Shown piece after piece: positions 55,035-63,971 of a stretch of DNA of 64,000 nucleotides (position 1 is the first letter of the stretch; every line of letters begins with the position of its first letter). The notes beneath the pieces were generated by a model that made no database searches, was not told where the DNA came from, and worked only from the letters and a program-made list of their open reading frames with translations. The position numbers and the translations under genes were made by a program. This stretch comes from Sandaracinaceae bacterium (GTDB lineage Bacteria > Myxococcota_A > Polyangia > Polyangiales > Houyiibacteriaceae). The stretch covers positions 24,382-88,381 of the forward strand of contig JADJJE010000053.1 in NCBI GenBank assembly GCA_016706685.1, in the 5' to 3' direction.

Positions 55035-55871
55035 ATGCTCGACCTCGATCGCGTCCATGCATTCACGGTGGTGGCCAAGCACGAGAACGTCTCGCGCGCG
55101 GCCGAGGAGCTGCACATCTCCCAGTCGCCGCTCAGCCGTCAGGTCCTGGCGCTCGAGGCCGAGCTCGGGGTGCAGCTCTTCACGCGCACGCGGAAGCGGC
55201 TGCGCCTCACCGCGGAGGGACGGGCGTTCCTGGCAGACGCCCACCGGCTGCTCGAGCACGCGGCCTCGGTGGAGGCGCGTCGCCCCACACCGCTGACTGT
55301 TGGATACGTGCCCGCGGCGGTGCATGGTGGGGCGCTCCCGCGTGACCTCGAGCGTTGGCGGCGCAAGCACCCCGAGCAGCCCATCCGCCTCCGCGCGATG
55401 CGCACGTCCGAGCAGCTGGACGCCCTGGCTTCGGGCGCCATCGACGTGGCGTATGTCCATGCCTCAGCGGCCGGCCTCGAGAGCACGCTCGTGCTCCAGG
55501 AACGCTTCGTGCTCGCCGCGCCACGTCGAGGGAAGCCCGCCGCCCTGCTGAGCGAGCTCCCGCTCATCTGGACATCCGGGTCCGCTCACGCGCTCGGAGA
55601 GCTGCGGGACGCCTGCGCCAGTCTCGGCGCCACGCCCGATCTCGGCATCGAGGCGCACGACCCGTTCGTGGTCCTCGAGCTCGTGGCGGCCGGTCTCGGG
55701 GTCTCGCTGGTGCAGGCGAGCCTGCGGCGCCGAGCGCCGGACGGGGTGCGCTTCGTGGCGCTGCCCGAGACCTTCCCGCTCGACGTGCGCGTGTACCGAG
55801 CCGTGGCGCCACACCTCGCGGAGCAGGCGGCCACGGTGTTCCGCCCAGCTCCTGCGCCGCGTGGCGCCTGA
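55035..55871 (+). CDS. LysR-family transcriptional regulator
   Basis: A 278-residue regulator. Residues 1-60 form the winged helix (VHAFTVVAKHENVSRAAEELHISQSPLSRQVLALEAELG) and residues about 88-270 the effector-binding domain (LTVGYVPAAVHG, then LDALASGAIDVAYVHA and FVVLELVAAGLGVSLV). It is slightly short for the family (usually about 300). ATG at 55035. Divergent from the DUF6506 gene, the most likely target; the inducer is unknown. Confidence 0.92.
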   Translation: MLDLDRVHAFTVVAKHENVSRAAEELHISQSPLSRQVLALEAELGVQLFTRTRKRLRLTAEGRAFLADAHRLLEHAASVEARRPTPLTVGYVPAAVHGGALPRDLERWRRKHPEQPIRLRAMRTSEQLDALASGAIDVAYVHASAAGLESTLVLQERFVLAAPRRGKPAALLSELPLIWTSGSAHALGELRDACASLGATPDLGIEAHDPFVVLELVAAGLGVSLVQASLRRRAPDGVRFVALPETFPLDVRVYRAVAPHLAEQAATVFRPAPAPRGA

Positions 55872-55890
55872 CGTCCGGTGGGTCGCGCTC

Positions 55891-57075
55891 TCAGAGGCGC
55901 TCGAACACCGCCGCGATGCCCTGACCGCCGCCGATGCACATGGTCACCAGCGCGTAGCGACCGCCCGTGCGGCGCAGCTCGTAGATGGCCTTGATGGCCA
56001 GGAACGCGCCGGAGCAGCCGATGGGGTGGCCCAGCGCGATGGCGCCGCCGTTGGGGTTGGTCTTGGCTGGGTCCAGCCCGAGCCCGCGCGAGACGGCAAT
56101 GGCCTGCGCCGCAAAGGCCTCGTTGGACTCGATGACGTCCATCTGGTCGAGCGTGAGGCCGCCCTTCTTCAGCGCCAGCTTGGTCGCCGGGATCGGGCCC
56201 TCGCCCATGATGTGGTTGGGCACGCCCGCCACCGCATAGGACACCAGGCGCGCGAGCGGCGCGTTGCCGGCCCCCGCGGCCACGGCAGCGTCCGCCATCA
56301 CCAGGAACGCGGCGCCATCGTTGATGCCCGACGCGTTACCGGCCGTGACGCTGCCGTCCTTCTTGAAGGCCGGCTTCATCTTGCTCAGCGTCTCGAGCGT
56401 GGTGTCGGGGCGCACGTGCTCGTCCTTGTCCACCACCACGTCGCCCTTGCGGGTCTTCTTGGTGATGGGGACGATCTGCGAGACGAAGCGCCCGTCGGCG
56501 ATGGCCGCTGCGGCGCGCCGGTGCGACTCGACCGCCAGCTGGTCCTGCTCTTCGCGGGTGATGCCCCACTTCTCCACCAGGTTCTCGGCCGTGATGCCCA
56601 TGTGGCCCACGCCGAACGGGTCGGTGAGCGTGTCCACCATGGAGTCGATCAGCGTGGTGTCCCCCATGCGGGCGCCGTTGCGCATCGCCGTGGACAGGTA
56701 GGCCCCCCGCGACATGACCTCCACGCCGCCGCCCACGCCGAAGTCGGCGTCGCCCAGCAGGATGTTCTGCGCCGTGGTCACGATGCCCTGCAGGCCCGAG
56801 GAGCACAGGCGGTTCACGCCCATGGCCACCGAGTCCATGGACAGCCCCGCCTGGATGGACGCCACGCGCGCCACGTAGGCGAAGCGCGGGCCGGTGGGCA
56901 CGCAGTTGCCCACGGTCACGTATTGGATGCGGGCCGGGTCCACGCCAGAGCGCGAGACCGCCTCTTTCATGACGGTGCCAGCCAGCTCGTGCGGCTCGAT
57001 GTCCGCGAGGCTGCCGCCGAAGCTGCCGATGGGAGAGCGCGCCGCGCCCAGGATCACTACATCGCGTTGGGTCAT
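55891..57075 (-). CDS. Acetyl-CoA acetyltransferase (thiolase)
   Basis: A 394-residue biosynthetic-type thiolase. C91 in NRLCSSGLQ is the acyl-accepting Cys; H350 in GGAIALGHPIG and C380 in CIGGGQG complete the triad. It condenses or cleaves acetyl-CoA and acyl-CoA in fatty-acid, polyhydroxyalkanoate or mevalonate routes. ATG at 57075. It is 19 bp from the convergent LysR stop and divergent from the aldo-keto reductase gene. No other beta-oxidation gene is adjacent. Confidence 0.93.
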   Translation of the reverse strand: MTQRDVVILGAARSPIGSFGGSLADIEPHELAGTVMKEAVSRSGVDPARIQYVTVGNCVPTGPRFAYVARVASIQAGLSMDSVAMGVNRLCSSGLQGIVTTAQNILLGDADFGVGGGVEVMSRGAYLSTAMRNGARMGDTTLIDSMVDTLTDPFGVGHMGITAENLVEKWGITREEQDQLAVESHRRAAAAIADGRFVSQIVPITKKTRKGDVVVDKDEHVRPDTTLETLSKMKPAFKKDGSVTAGNASGINDGAAFLVMADAAVAAGAGNAPLARLVSYAVAGVPNHIMGEGPIPATKLALKKGGLTLDQMDVIESNEAFAAQAIAVSRGLGLDPAKTNPNGGAIALGHPIGCSGAFLAIKAIYELRRTGGRYALVTMCIGGGQGIAAVFERL

Positions 57076-57195
57076 GGCGGGACGATAGCGCGAAGCGAGT
57101 TGCAGCGCTGCGGCTGAACGCAATCGCCCAGCAGGGGGAGCGCGAGCGCGAGCCCGGGCTTGACCCGGACGACGCCCACGGCCTACCACCGCCCC

Positions 57196-58194
57196 ATGGA
57201 CTACGTCTTCCTCGGTGGCACCGGCATCCGCGTCTCAGAGCTGTGCTTCGGCACCATGTCGTTCGGGGGCGACGCCGACGAGGCCACCTCGGCGCTGCTG
57301 TACGCGCGCTGCCGAGAGGCGGGCGTGAACTTCTTCGACACGGCCGACGTGTACGCGGGCGGCGCGTCCGAGCGCATCCTGGGGAAGCTCATGGCGCACG
57401 AGCGCGACGCGCTGGTCATCGCCAGCAAGGCGTACTTCCCCACGGGCAAGGGGCCCAACGACCGGGGCAGCAGCCGGTACCACCTGACGCGCACGGTGGA
57501 GGCGTCACTCCGGCGCCTGGGGACCGACCGGCTGGACATCCTGTACCTGCACTACTTCGACGCGCGCACCGACCTCGAGGAGACGCTGCGCGGCGTGGAG
57601 CTGCTGGTGCAGCAGGGCAAGGTCCTGCACCCCGCCGTGAGCAATTGGAGCGCGTGGCAGACCGTGCAGGCGCTCGGCATCGAAGCCCACCACGGCTGGG
57701 CCAAGGTCGCCTGCCACCAGCCCATGTACAACCTGGTGAAGCGCCAGGCCGAGGTGGAGATCCTGCCCATGGCCGCCGCCATGAACCTGGGCGTGTGCCC
57801 TTACAGCCCGCTCGGCGGTGGGCTGCTCAGCGGCAAGTACAGCGCCGCGGCAGACGCCGGCACCGGCAGCGGCCGCATCACGGCGAACCCCATGTACGCC
57901 TCGCGCTACGCCGACCCGCGCGAGCACCAGACGGCCGAGGCCTTTGCGCGCTTCGCCAAGGACCGCGGCCTGCACCCGGTGAGCCTCGCAGTGGCCTGGG
58001 TGGGCGCACACCCCGCGGTCACCTGCCCCATCCTGGGCGCCCGCAACGTGGAGCAGCTGGACCCGGCGCTCGCGAGCGTGAGCATCGGGATGACGCCCGA
58101 GCTGCGCGCCGAGGTGAGCGCGCTCTCGCCCACGCCGCCGCTGGCGACGGACCGCGCCGAAGAGGCCAGCGGTCAGGGCTATGGCGCGCGCTGA
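57196..58194 (+). CDS. Aldo/keto reductase
   Basis: A 332-residue NADPH-dependent oxidoreductase with the TIM-barrel catalytic set: D48 and Y53 in FFDTADVYAGG, K78 in IASKAYF and H119 in LYLHYFD. VSNWSAWQ and PYSPLGGGLLSGKY are the conserved cofactor-region motifs. The substrate is probably an aldehyde or sugar. ATG at 57196. It stands alone on the plus strand; the thiolase gene is divergent with 120 bp between. Confidence 0.92.
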   Translation: MDYVFLGGTGIRVSELCFGTMSFGGDADEATSALLYARCREAGVNFFDTADVYAGGASERILGKLMAHERDALVIASKAYFPTGKGPNDRGSSRYHLTRTVEASLRRLGTDRLDILYLHYFDARTDLEETLRGVELLVQQGKVLHPAVSNWSAWQTVQALGIEAHHGWAKVACHQPMYNLVKRQAEVEILPMAAAMNLGVCPYSPLGGGLLSGKYSAAADAGTGSGRITANPMYASRYADPREHQTAEAFARFAKDRGLHPVSLAVAWVGAHPAVTCPILGARNVEQLDPALASVSIGMTPELRAEVSALSPTPPLATDRAEEASGQGYGAR

Positions 58195-58241
58195 CTCGGC
58201 CGCGCGTTGAAGGCACCGTCCAGTGCAGCTAGCCTCGCGCG

Positions 58242-59234
58242 ATGACCACCTCCGCCCGTGCCCTGGTTGAGAAGCTGCTCGCGTCCGACCACGCGCTCCT
58301 GCGCGAAGGGGCCGAGCGCACGCTCGACGCGCTGCTGGAGCGGCCGCTGTCGCGCTACCTGGACGACGCCGCCATGGAGACGCTGGTCACGCTGATCACG
58401 GCAGCCGTGACCGAGCCCAACACGAAGCGGGTGATCGACGCGCACGTGCACCCCGGGCTCGACCGGCAGATTGCCCGCAGCACCGCCAACGGCGAGACGC
58501 TGGGGGACCTGCTGCCGCCCGGTGGGGAGGCCACGCTGCTGGCCATCCTCGAGAAGACGCGGCTGCCGCGCGCCGAGTGGGCCGCTGGCACCGTGGACGC
58601 CGGGCTAGTGCGCAAGCTGGTGAGCCCCGTGATTCAAGACACGCTGCTGCGCTTCGCCAAGCGCCTGCCCATCCCAGGCCTCGGCGGCGACGGCGGGTCT
58701 TCCATGCCAGACCCGCTGGGCCTCGGAAAGAAGCTGCGCGACGCCAAGAACCCGCTGTCGGGCATGGGGAAGGGGCTCATGGGCGGCGTGGACAAGAAGC
58801 TGCAGTCGGTGGCCCGCGACTTCGCCGAGTCCGCCACCACGGACATGCGCAACGCGCTGGTGGAGCGCCTGCGCAGCGACGAGGGCAAGGACCTGCTGAG
58901 CCAGATCCGCGCGCACGCCAGCAAGCACCTCTTGGCGGTGCCGCTGGCCACCGTGCTGCGCGAGGTGGACGGGCTGCCGCGCGCCGACATCGAGGCGTTC
59001 ATCCCCGCGGTGGCCGCGCACAACGTGGGGCGGGTGCAGCTTCACGACACGCTGCGGGCGGAGCTGCGCGCCGTGCTGGCCGTGGAGGGCGAACGCCCGC
59101 TGCGCGAGCTGCTCGAGACCTATGGGCTGCTAGCCGAGGTGAAGCGCGAGCTGCCGCCCGTGCTCACCAAGGTGGCCGCCGAGGTGCTGAGCGACGCGCC
59201 CATGCTGGAGTGGATCGAGCGCGTGCTCGCTTGA
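58242..59234 (+). CDS. Uncharacterised helical protein
   Basis: A 330-residue protein without a signal peptide. It is Ala/Leu-rich and helical, with an unstructured Gly/Pro segment in the middle (about 145-180: PGLGGDGGSSMPDPLGLGKK). Such proteins are common in Myxococcota and I do not recognise a function. ATG at 58242, 47 bp after the aldo-keto reductase on the same strand. It is convergent with the next membrane protein gene. Confidence 0.6.
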   Translation: MTTSARALVEKLLASDHALLREGAERTLDALLERPLSRYLDDAAMETLVTLITAAVTEPNTKRVIDAHVHPGLDRQIARSTANGETLGDLLPPGGEATLLAILEKTRLPRAEWAAGTVDAGLVRKLVSPVIQDTLLRFAKRLPIPGLGGDGGSSMPDPLGLGKKLRDAKNPLSGMGKGLMGGVDKKLQSVARDFAESATTDMRNALVERLRSDEGKDLLSQIRAHASKHLLAVPLATVLREVDGLPRADIEAFIPAVAAHNVGRVQLHDTLRAELRAVLAVEGERPLRELLETYGLLAEVKRELPPVLTKVAAEVLSDAPMLEWIERVLA

Positions 59235-59246
59235 GCTTGCGCCCCG

Positions 59247-60569
59247 TCAGAGCTGCGCGCCTGCGCCGGGACCCACGAACAAGTCCCCGATCTCGCGCGT
59301 GACCACGGATTCCACCTCGCTCATCTGCGCCTCGATGCAGCGCGTCACCATGGGGAAGCGCTGCCAGTAGTCGGAGCGCAGCGTCTCGTCGGTGGGCGCG
59401 GGCACCTCGACCGTGCGCGTGAGCGTGGGGCCGCCCGTCGCGGTGGCGGTGATGGTGGCGGTCGTGTCGAACAGCGGGCAGACGTACGTTCGATCGTAGC
59501 GGTGCACACGGCCCCCAGCGGCCGGCCGCACGTGGAGATCCACGCGCACTCGGCCGTCGCCGTATGGACTGATCTGCACGCGCAGCGGCGGCTCCGACAG
59601 GTCGGCGCCGAGCAGCCGCGAGAAGCGGTGCTGGATGGACTCGGGGCCGCTGAAGCCCAGGGTGTACATGCCCGTGGCCGAAGCGAAGCTCCCCACTTGG
59701 TCCGAGCTTCGCGCCGTGGCGCGCGCGGCCTGCTCCACGGCGGCGGTCTCCGTGCCGGGTGGCGGCACGATGCTCAGGCCGATGAAGGGCGACGAGAAGG
59801 CTGGGCCAGCGGCCACGGCGGCGAGCCACTGCTTGGCCTCCTCGGTGGCGCCCAACGCGCGCCAGGTCGCCACGCGCTGCGAGCTCATCGACAGCTCCAC
59901 CTCGTCCATGCGGGCACGCTGCGCATCCGACTCGTCGGCGCGCGCCATGCGGTCGAGGACCACTATTTTGAATCCATATCCGAGCCCCATCAGGACCACG
60001 ATCCCCACAGCGACCCAGTTGGCGATCTTCATCATCTTCACCGCGCGCGAGTGCGGCGGCACCAACTGCGCCTTGGTGAGCGGCGCCTGCGCCTGGAGCT
60101 GCGGCAGGTTGCCACTCAGCCAGCCCGCGAACCCATCGAAGAAGCCGGCCATGGTGGCGGCGCTCAGCCCGCGCTTGGCGTCACGCGAGACGTTCGTGAA
60201 CCCCAGCTTGCCGCCCCCGCGGAAGTTCAGCGCGAGCCCCTTCAGGTTCCCGTTGGGCTTCTCCTCCACGCCGCCGACGGTGCCTAGGTCCACCACGCGG
60301 CGCCCATACACGAAGCCGCGCTTCACGCGCCCCTTGAACAAGAAGAGCCGCCGGTTGGTGGCCACGATGAACGGCGGGTCGAGGTATTTCGCGAGCAAGA
60401 CCAGCCCCACGATCAACCCCGGCAAGATGCCGAGGATGAAGCCGATGCCGATCGCCAGGTGCCACCAGCGGCTCGGCTCCTCCGGGGCGCAGCTCACGCC
60501 AAGGACTTCCTCGCCCGGCAGCAAGACGGGCTGCACCGTGCTCCTCAGATTCGCTTCGACGTCGGCCAT
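59247..60569 (-). CDS. Membrane protein with three helices and PH-like domain
   Basis: A 440-residue protein. Near the N-terminus LPGEEVLGVSCAPEEPSRWW leads to a membrane segment (HLAIGIGFILGILPGLIVGLVLLA); then a PH-like stretch (PPFIVATNRRLFLFKGRVKRG) of the type found after bacterial membrane hairpins; then another membrane helix (IANWVAVGIVVLMGLGYGFKI) and a periplasmic domain rich in strands. AAGGAGAG precedes the ATG at 60569. No enzyme motif; role unknown. Confidence 0.65.
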   Translation of the reverse strand: MADVEANLRSTVQPVLLPGEEVLGVSCAPEEPSRWWHLAIGIGFILGILPGLIVGLVLLAKYLDPPFIVATNRRLFLFKGRVKRGFVYGRRVVDLGTVGGVEEKPNGNLKGLALNFRGGGKLGFTNVSRDAKRGLSAATMAGFFDGFAGWLSGNLPQLQAQAPLTKAQLVPPHSRAVKMMKIANWVAVGIVVLMGLGYGFKIVVLDRMARADESDAQRARMDEVELSMSSQRVATWRALGATEEAKQWLAAVAAGPAFSSPFIGLSIVPPPGTETAAVEQAARATARSSDQVGSFASATGMYTLGFSGPESIQHRFSRLLGADLSEPPLRVQISPYGDGRVRVDLHVRPAAGGRVHRYDRTYVCPLFDTTATITATATGGPTLTRTVEVPAPTDETLRSDYWQRFPMVTRCIEAQMSEVESVVTREIGDLFVGPGAGAQL

Positions 60570-60687
60570 GCTCTCTCCTTCGCCCACCCCGGGCACGGGC
60601 CACCCTGGCCGCGCCCTGAGGGTACGCTGAGGCGCGCCGGGCACGGCCTTATCCCAACCTTATTCGGCGCGGTGAGAGAGCGGCTGG

Positions 60688-62499
60688 CTAGCCGTGTGCG
60701 CGGCGACGACGATGCCGCAGCGACGCCACGAGCCATCCGCTGAGCAGTAGCAGCGGAACGGGGCTCTCGGCATCGCTGCCGATGCGACAGCCGCAGCCCG
60801 ACCGTGGGCGGCGCCCAGGCCCCGCGTCCATGCCGGCGCCCGCGTCGTCGGTTCCGTCGCCCATGTCCAGCGTCACGCCTCCATCGGTGGGAGGCACCGC
60901 GATGCGGGTGAGCTGCACCGCGTCGGCCACGATGTGCTGGTTGGCGGCCACCGCGCCGTCCACGTTGTCCAGCACGCGCACGCGGCCCTCGTCTTCGAAG
61001 GCGAACACGCCGAGCGAGACCCAGCCGTCGGCCACGCCCTGGTCCACCACCACCTCGTCCTCGCCCCCAGCGTGCTCCACGATGTAGCGCGTCACGGGGT
61101 AGACTCCGAACGTGGCGTCCACGTAGACCTCCACCTCGTAGTCGCCCGCCTCGGTGAAGTGCAGCCGCCAGCTGGCCCAGTTGGCGGGCGCGTCCGCCGT
61201 GAAGGCGTTGGTCCAGAACAGGTGGCCGTCGTGGCCCGCTGTCTCTTCGCGCCAGTAGGTGGGGTTTCCGAAGGCTTGGAAGCACGGGCCCTCCTCATCC
61301 ACGATGCCACCCGCGGCGGGGATCAACGCGCACGGCGTCACGGGCTCGGAGTAGGCCTCCTCCACGTCGGAGTTGGGGAAGTAGTGCTCCACCATCCAGA
61401 GGTGCAGCTTGGGCTCGGCGCCGAACGCGCCGAAGTCGCAGGGCGGGTTGGCGCACACGCCTGTGGCCCAGCGCTGCGTGCCCCACTGGCACATGCCGCG
61501 CCCGTGACCAAAGAGCGTGGTCCCCGTGCACGTGGGGTCGCTGACGCCAGTGGCCGTGGGGTCGCTGTTCTCGGCGCTGAACTCGGTGGAGATCACGGCT
61601 CCGTCGCGCGTCACCACCAACCCCTCGGTCGCCGCCACGGCGGCGTTGGCCCTGTCCGTGCGCAAGCTGCTGTACACCTGCGTGACCGTGCCGTCGTCCA
61701 CGTCGGCGCAGTCCCAACGCCCTCCGCGCAGCGCCCAGCGCACGGCGAAGGTGCGCGCCGCGATGGCCCCCGCGCGCAGGGACTCATCGTGCCAGCTGGA
61801 CAGCCACTCGCGCGGCACCACACCGCGCACGTACTCCTCGAGCGGCAGGGTCTCCACGGTCACCGCCGAGTTGCAGCTGTTGTCGGCCCAGCCGTTGTTG
61901 AGCGTCGGCGCGAGAGCGCCGGACTGTGAGCTGCGCCAAACGCGGATGACCGCGGGGACTTCGACCAGGGCCTGCACGGCGCCGCCCACATGGTCGTCCA
62001 CGTCGCCGTCCATGTGGTCGTGGTCAACGGTCGGGTCCGGGTCATCCGGCGAGCGATAAGCCGGGTGCTCTCGCCCACGCGGCCCGCGCCGCTCGAAGTA
62101 GGCGTTGATGGCCTCGTCCGAGGGGTCGCGCGGGAACACCTCGGCCCGCAACGTGAGCGGCTTGCTGGCGCGCACCTCCACGCGCTCCACCTGCCCGGAG
62201 AGCACCCCCTCACCCGAGAGGTACAGCGTGTGCGTCCCGCTCGGCAGCGTGAGCTGGAAGCGGCCGTCCGCGTCGGTGATGGTCTCGCCCATGTCGTGCG
62301 CGCGCACGTGCACGCCGGCCGCGGGGCGGTCGTGGATGACGTCCACCAGCTGGCCGCTCACCTGGCCCGGGGCGGGTGTTCCCTCGGAGGCGGACTGACA
62401 GCCCGGCAGCGCGAGCGTGCTCCCGAGCGCGGCGAGCGAGAGCCAGTGGAGCGCACGGACGAGGCGGGGCACCGGAATCCGGTTGGTAGGCACGTTCAC
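60688..62499 (-). CDS. SpoIID-domain surface lipoprotein with carboxypeptidase-like and golvesin-like domains and MYXO-CTERM tail
   Basis: A 603-residue exported protein. Signal ends ALPGC; then a carboxypeptidase-regulatory-like domain (VSGQLVDVIHDRPAAGVHVRAHD, TDADGRFQL). Residues about 190-400 match SpoIID: LPLEEYVRGVVPREWLSS, AGAIAARTFAVRWAL and LFGHGRGMCQWG. After this a golvesin-like beta domain (VEVYVDATFGVYPVTRYIVEHA) follows. The C-terminus has GCGCRIG, a hydrophobic stretch (PLLLLSGWLVASL) and RHRRRR, a MYXO-CTERM sorting signal. SpoIID domains cut stem peptides-free peptidoglycan glycan strands. Start GTG at 62499 (alternative GTG 62493). Confidence 0.85.
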   Translation of the reverse strand: MNVPTNRIPVPRLVRALHWLSLAALGSTLALPGCQSASEGTPAPGQVSGQLVDVIHDRPAAGVHVRAHDMGETITDADGRFQLTLPSGTHTLYLSGEGVLSGQVERVEVRASKPLTLRAEVFPRDPSDEAINAYFERRGPRGREHPAYRSPDDPDPTVDHDHMDGDVDDHVGGAVQALVEVPAVIRVWRSSQSGALAPTLNNGWADNSCNSAVTVETLPLEEYVRGVVPREWLSSWHDESLRAGAIAARTFAVRWALRGGRWDCADVDDGTVTQVYSSLRTDRANAAVAATEGLVVTRDGAVISTEFSAENSDPTATGVSDPTCTGTTLFGHGRGMCQWGTQRWATGVCANPPCDFGAFGAEPKLHLWMVEHYFPNSDVEEAYSEPVTPCALIPAAGGIVDEEGPCFQAFGNPTYWREETAGHDGHLFWTNAFTADAPANWASWRLHFTEAGDYEVEVYVDATFGVYPVTRYIVEHAGGEDEVVVDQGVADGWVSLGVFAFEDEGRVRVLDNVDGAVAANQHIVADAVQLTRIAVPPTDGGVTLDMGDGTDDAGAGMDAGPGRRPRSGCGCRIGSDAESPVPLLLLSGWLVASLRHRRRRAHG

Positions 62500-62552
62500 C
62501 CCGACAGCGTCACCTGGCCGCTCGGCTCTGGCAAGACGCGGGGCTGCCCCAG

Positions 62553-63413
62553 TCACGGCGGCTGCATCGCACCGTAGTACGCGGCGGAGGTCGCGACGAT
62601 CAGCCCCGTGAGGACGAAGCGCGCGAAGCCGATGCGAAGCGGCGCGGAGAAGGCGTCGTCTCGGGCGGCGTCGGCGCGCGCCCGGTGGATCAGCACAGTC
62701 AGCGGCACGCCCGCAATCGCCCACGTGGCGACCACCGCGGCGGTGGTGTAGCCCAGCCGCTTGTCCAGGTGATAGCTCATGTCCCCGAAACCCGTGGCCA
62801 GTATGGTCACGACGCCGAGGGGCACCAGAAGGAGGGCGACCAGCGTGGCCAAGGTGGCGTGGCGCGGAGGCGGCGCGGCACGTTCGCCGAACGGCGCTGC
62901 GGCGAGGAACACGAGCGCCGCCACGATGCCTACCGCGACGGCCGGGTACACCCCCGTCAGCCCAGGCGGCACGAGCGCGAGCAGCGCCAACCCGGCAGCG
63001 GTCCGGCCAAAGCCGGCGACGGCAAAGACCGCCGCGACCGACAGGCCGATCAGGAAGAGCAAGGCGCCGGTGACGCGAGCCCGCACGCGTTCGCGCATGT
63101 CGTGGTGCGCGGTGCCCACCTCAGCCACGGCCGGGTCGGACGCTTCGGTGGCGCTGAGCGGCAGCCCTGAACACGCTCGGCGCAGCGTCTCCCCCGCATC
63201 ACCGCGCGACCAGCGCGCGAGCCCGGTCGAGCGCTCGTGCTCCTCGCAGTTGGCGCGCGCGACGGCGAGGGCCCACTCGGCCTCGGACGGGGTGTCGTAC
63301 ACGGTGGCAGGGAACGGCTCCCGCACGGCGGCGATCAGCCAAAACGCGACTCCGGCGCAACCGAGCGTGAGAGCGGCGAGGACGCGGGCAATCGTGATGC
63401 GTGCGGAGGCCAT
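62553..63413 (-). CDS. Multi-helix membrane protein, uncharacterised
   Basis: A 286-residue protein with seven hydrophobic segments, the first an N-terminal anchor (VLAALTLGCAGVAFWLIAAV), a Cys-containing extracytoplasmic loop (RANCEEHE, RRACSG), then clusters of helices (GALLFLIGLSVAAVFAVAGF, and others). No recognised transporter motif. ATG at 63413; a second ATG at 63425 adds four residues. It is 59 bp upstream of... on the same strand as the hypothetical gene at 63473, which precedes it in transcription. Confidence 0.65.
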   Translation of the reverse strand: MASARITIARVLAALTLGCAGVAFWLIAAVREPFPATVYDTPSEAEWALAVARANCEEHERSTGLARWSRGDAGETLRRACSGLPLSATEASDPAVAEVGTAHHDMRERVRARVTGALLFLIGLSVAAVFAVAGFGRTAAGLALLALVPPGLTGVYPAVAVGIVAALVFLAAAPFGERAAPPPRHATLATLVALLLVPLGVVTILATGFGDMSYHLDKRLGYTTAAVVATWAIAGVPLTVLIHRARADAARDDAFSAPLRIGFARFVLTGLIVATSAAYYGAMQPP

Positions 63414-63472
63414 GAAGCGAGGCATCTACGTAGGCCAGTCGGGTGGCGTGTGGCAAGCGCCCGGCGAGGAGC

Positions 63473-63889
63473 CTAGCCGTCGAGGTGCAGCACGGCGCGA
63501 TGGAACGCGGCGAAGCACGCGACGAGCGCCTGCCGCGGATCCGCGGCCTCCTCCGGGCCCTCGAGGAGCGCGTCGTCTTCGCCAGCGTCGGCCACGTCCA
63601 GCAAGAACCACCACGCATCCGGGAGGGTGTCGGGCGGGGCGCCCTCGGAGTGCGTGGCGTACGCATGAACAGTGCTCAGGTCGTACGATCCTCCCCGCTC
63701 GAGCTGGGGCGCACCCGGGAACTGCCGCGCGAACAGCGCCGCGTGCTCGAATCGCCGGAAGCTCGGCACCACCCAGCGGTCGTCCACCCGGTAGCTGTAG
63801 ACGCCATCGTCGGCGTGCTCGATGAGGTAGCCCCAGCACTGGTCGTCCAGCGTGTAGTGGATCGAGAACCACGGGCCTTCGTCACTCAT
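63473..63889 (-). CDS. Uncharacterised 138-residue protein
   Basis: A soluble acidic protein starting MSDEGPWFSIHYTLDDQCWGYLIEH, with a Trp/Tyr-rich first half of strands and a helical end (RQALVACFAAFHRAVLHL). It might be a small barrel or cystatin-like fold, but no family is recognised. ATG at 63889. It is upstream of the multi-helix membrane protein on the same strand with a 59 bp gap, so co-transcription is possible. Confidence 0.6.
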   Translation of the reverse strand: MSDEGPWFSIHYTLDDQCWGYLIEHADDGVYSYRVDDRWVVPSFRRFEHAALFARQFPGAPQLERGGSYDLSTVHAYATHSEGAPPDTLPDAWWFLLDVADAGEDDALLEGPEEAADPRQALVACFAAFHRAVLHLDG

Positions 63890-63971
63890 CGGCAGAGACT
63901 ACCACTCGGGCGATCGTCGCGGCCGGTGCATCCCAGGGTGACAAGTCGTGGGAGATGTCCGAACCTTGGGT

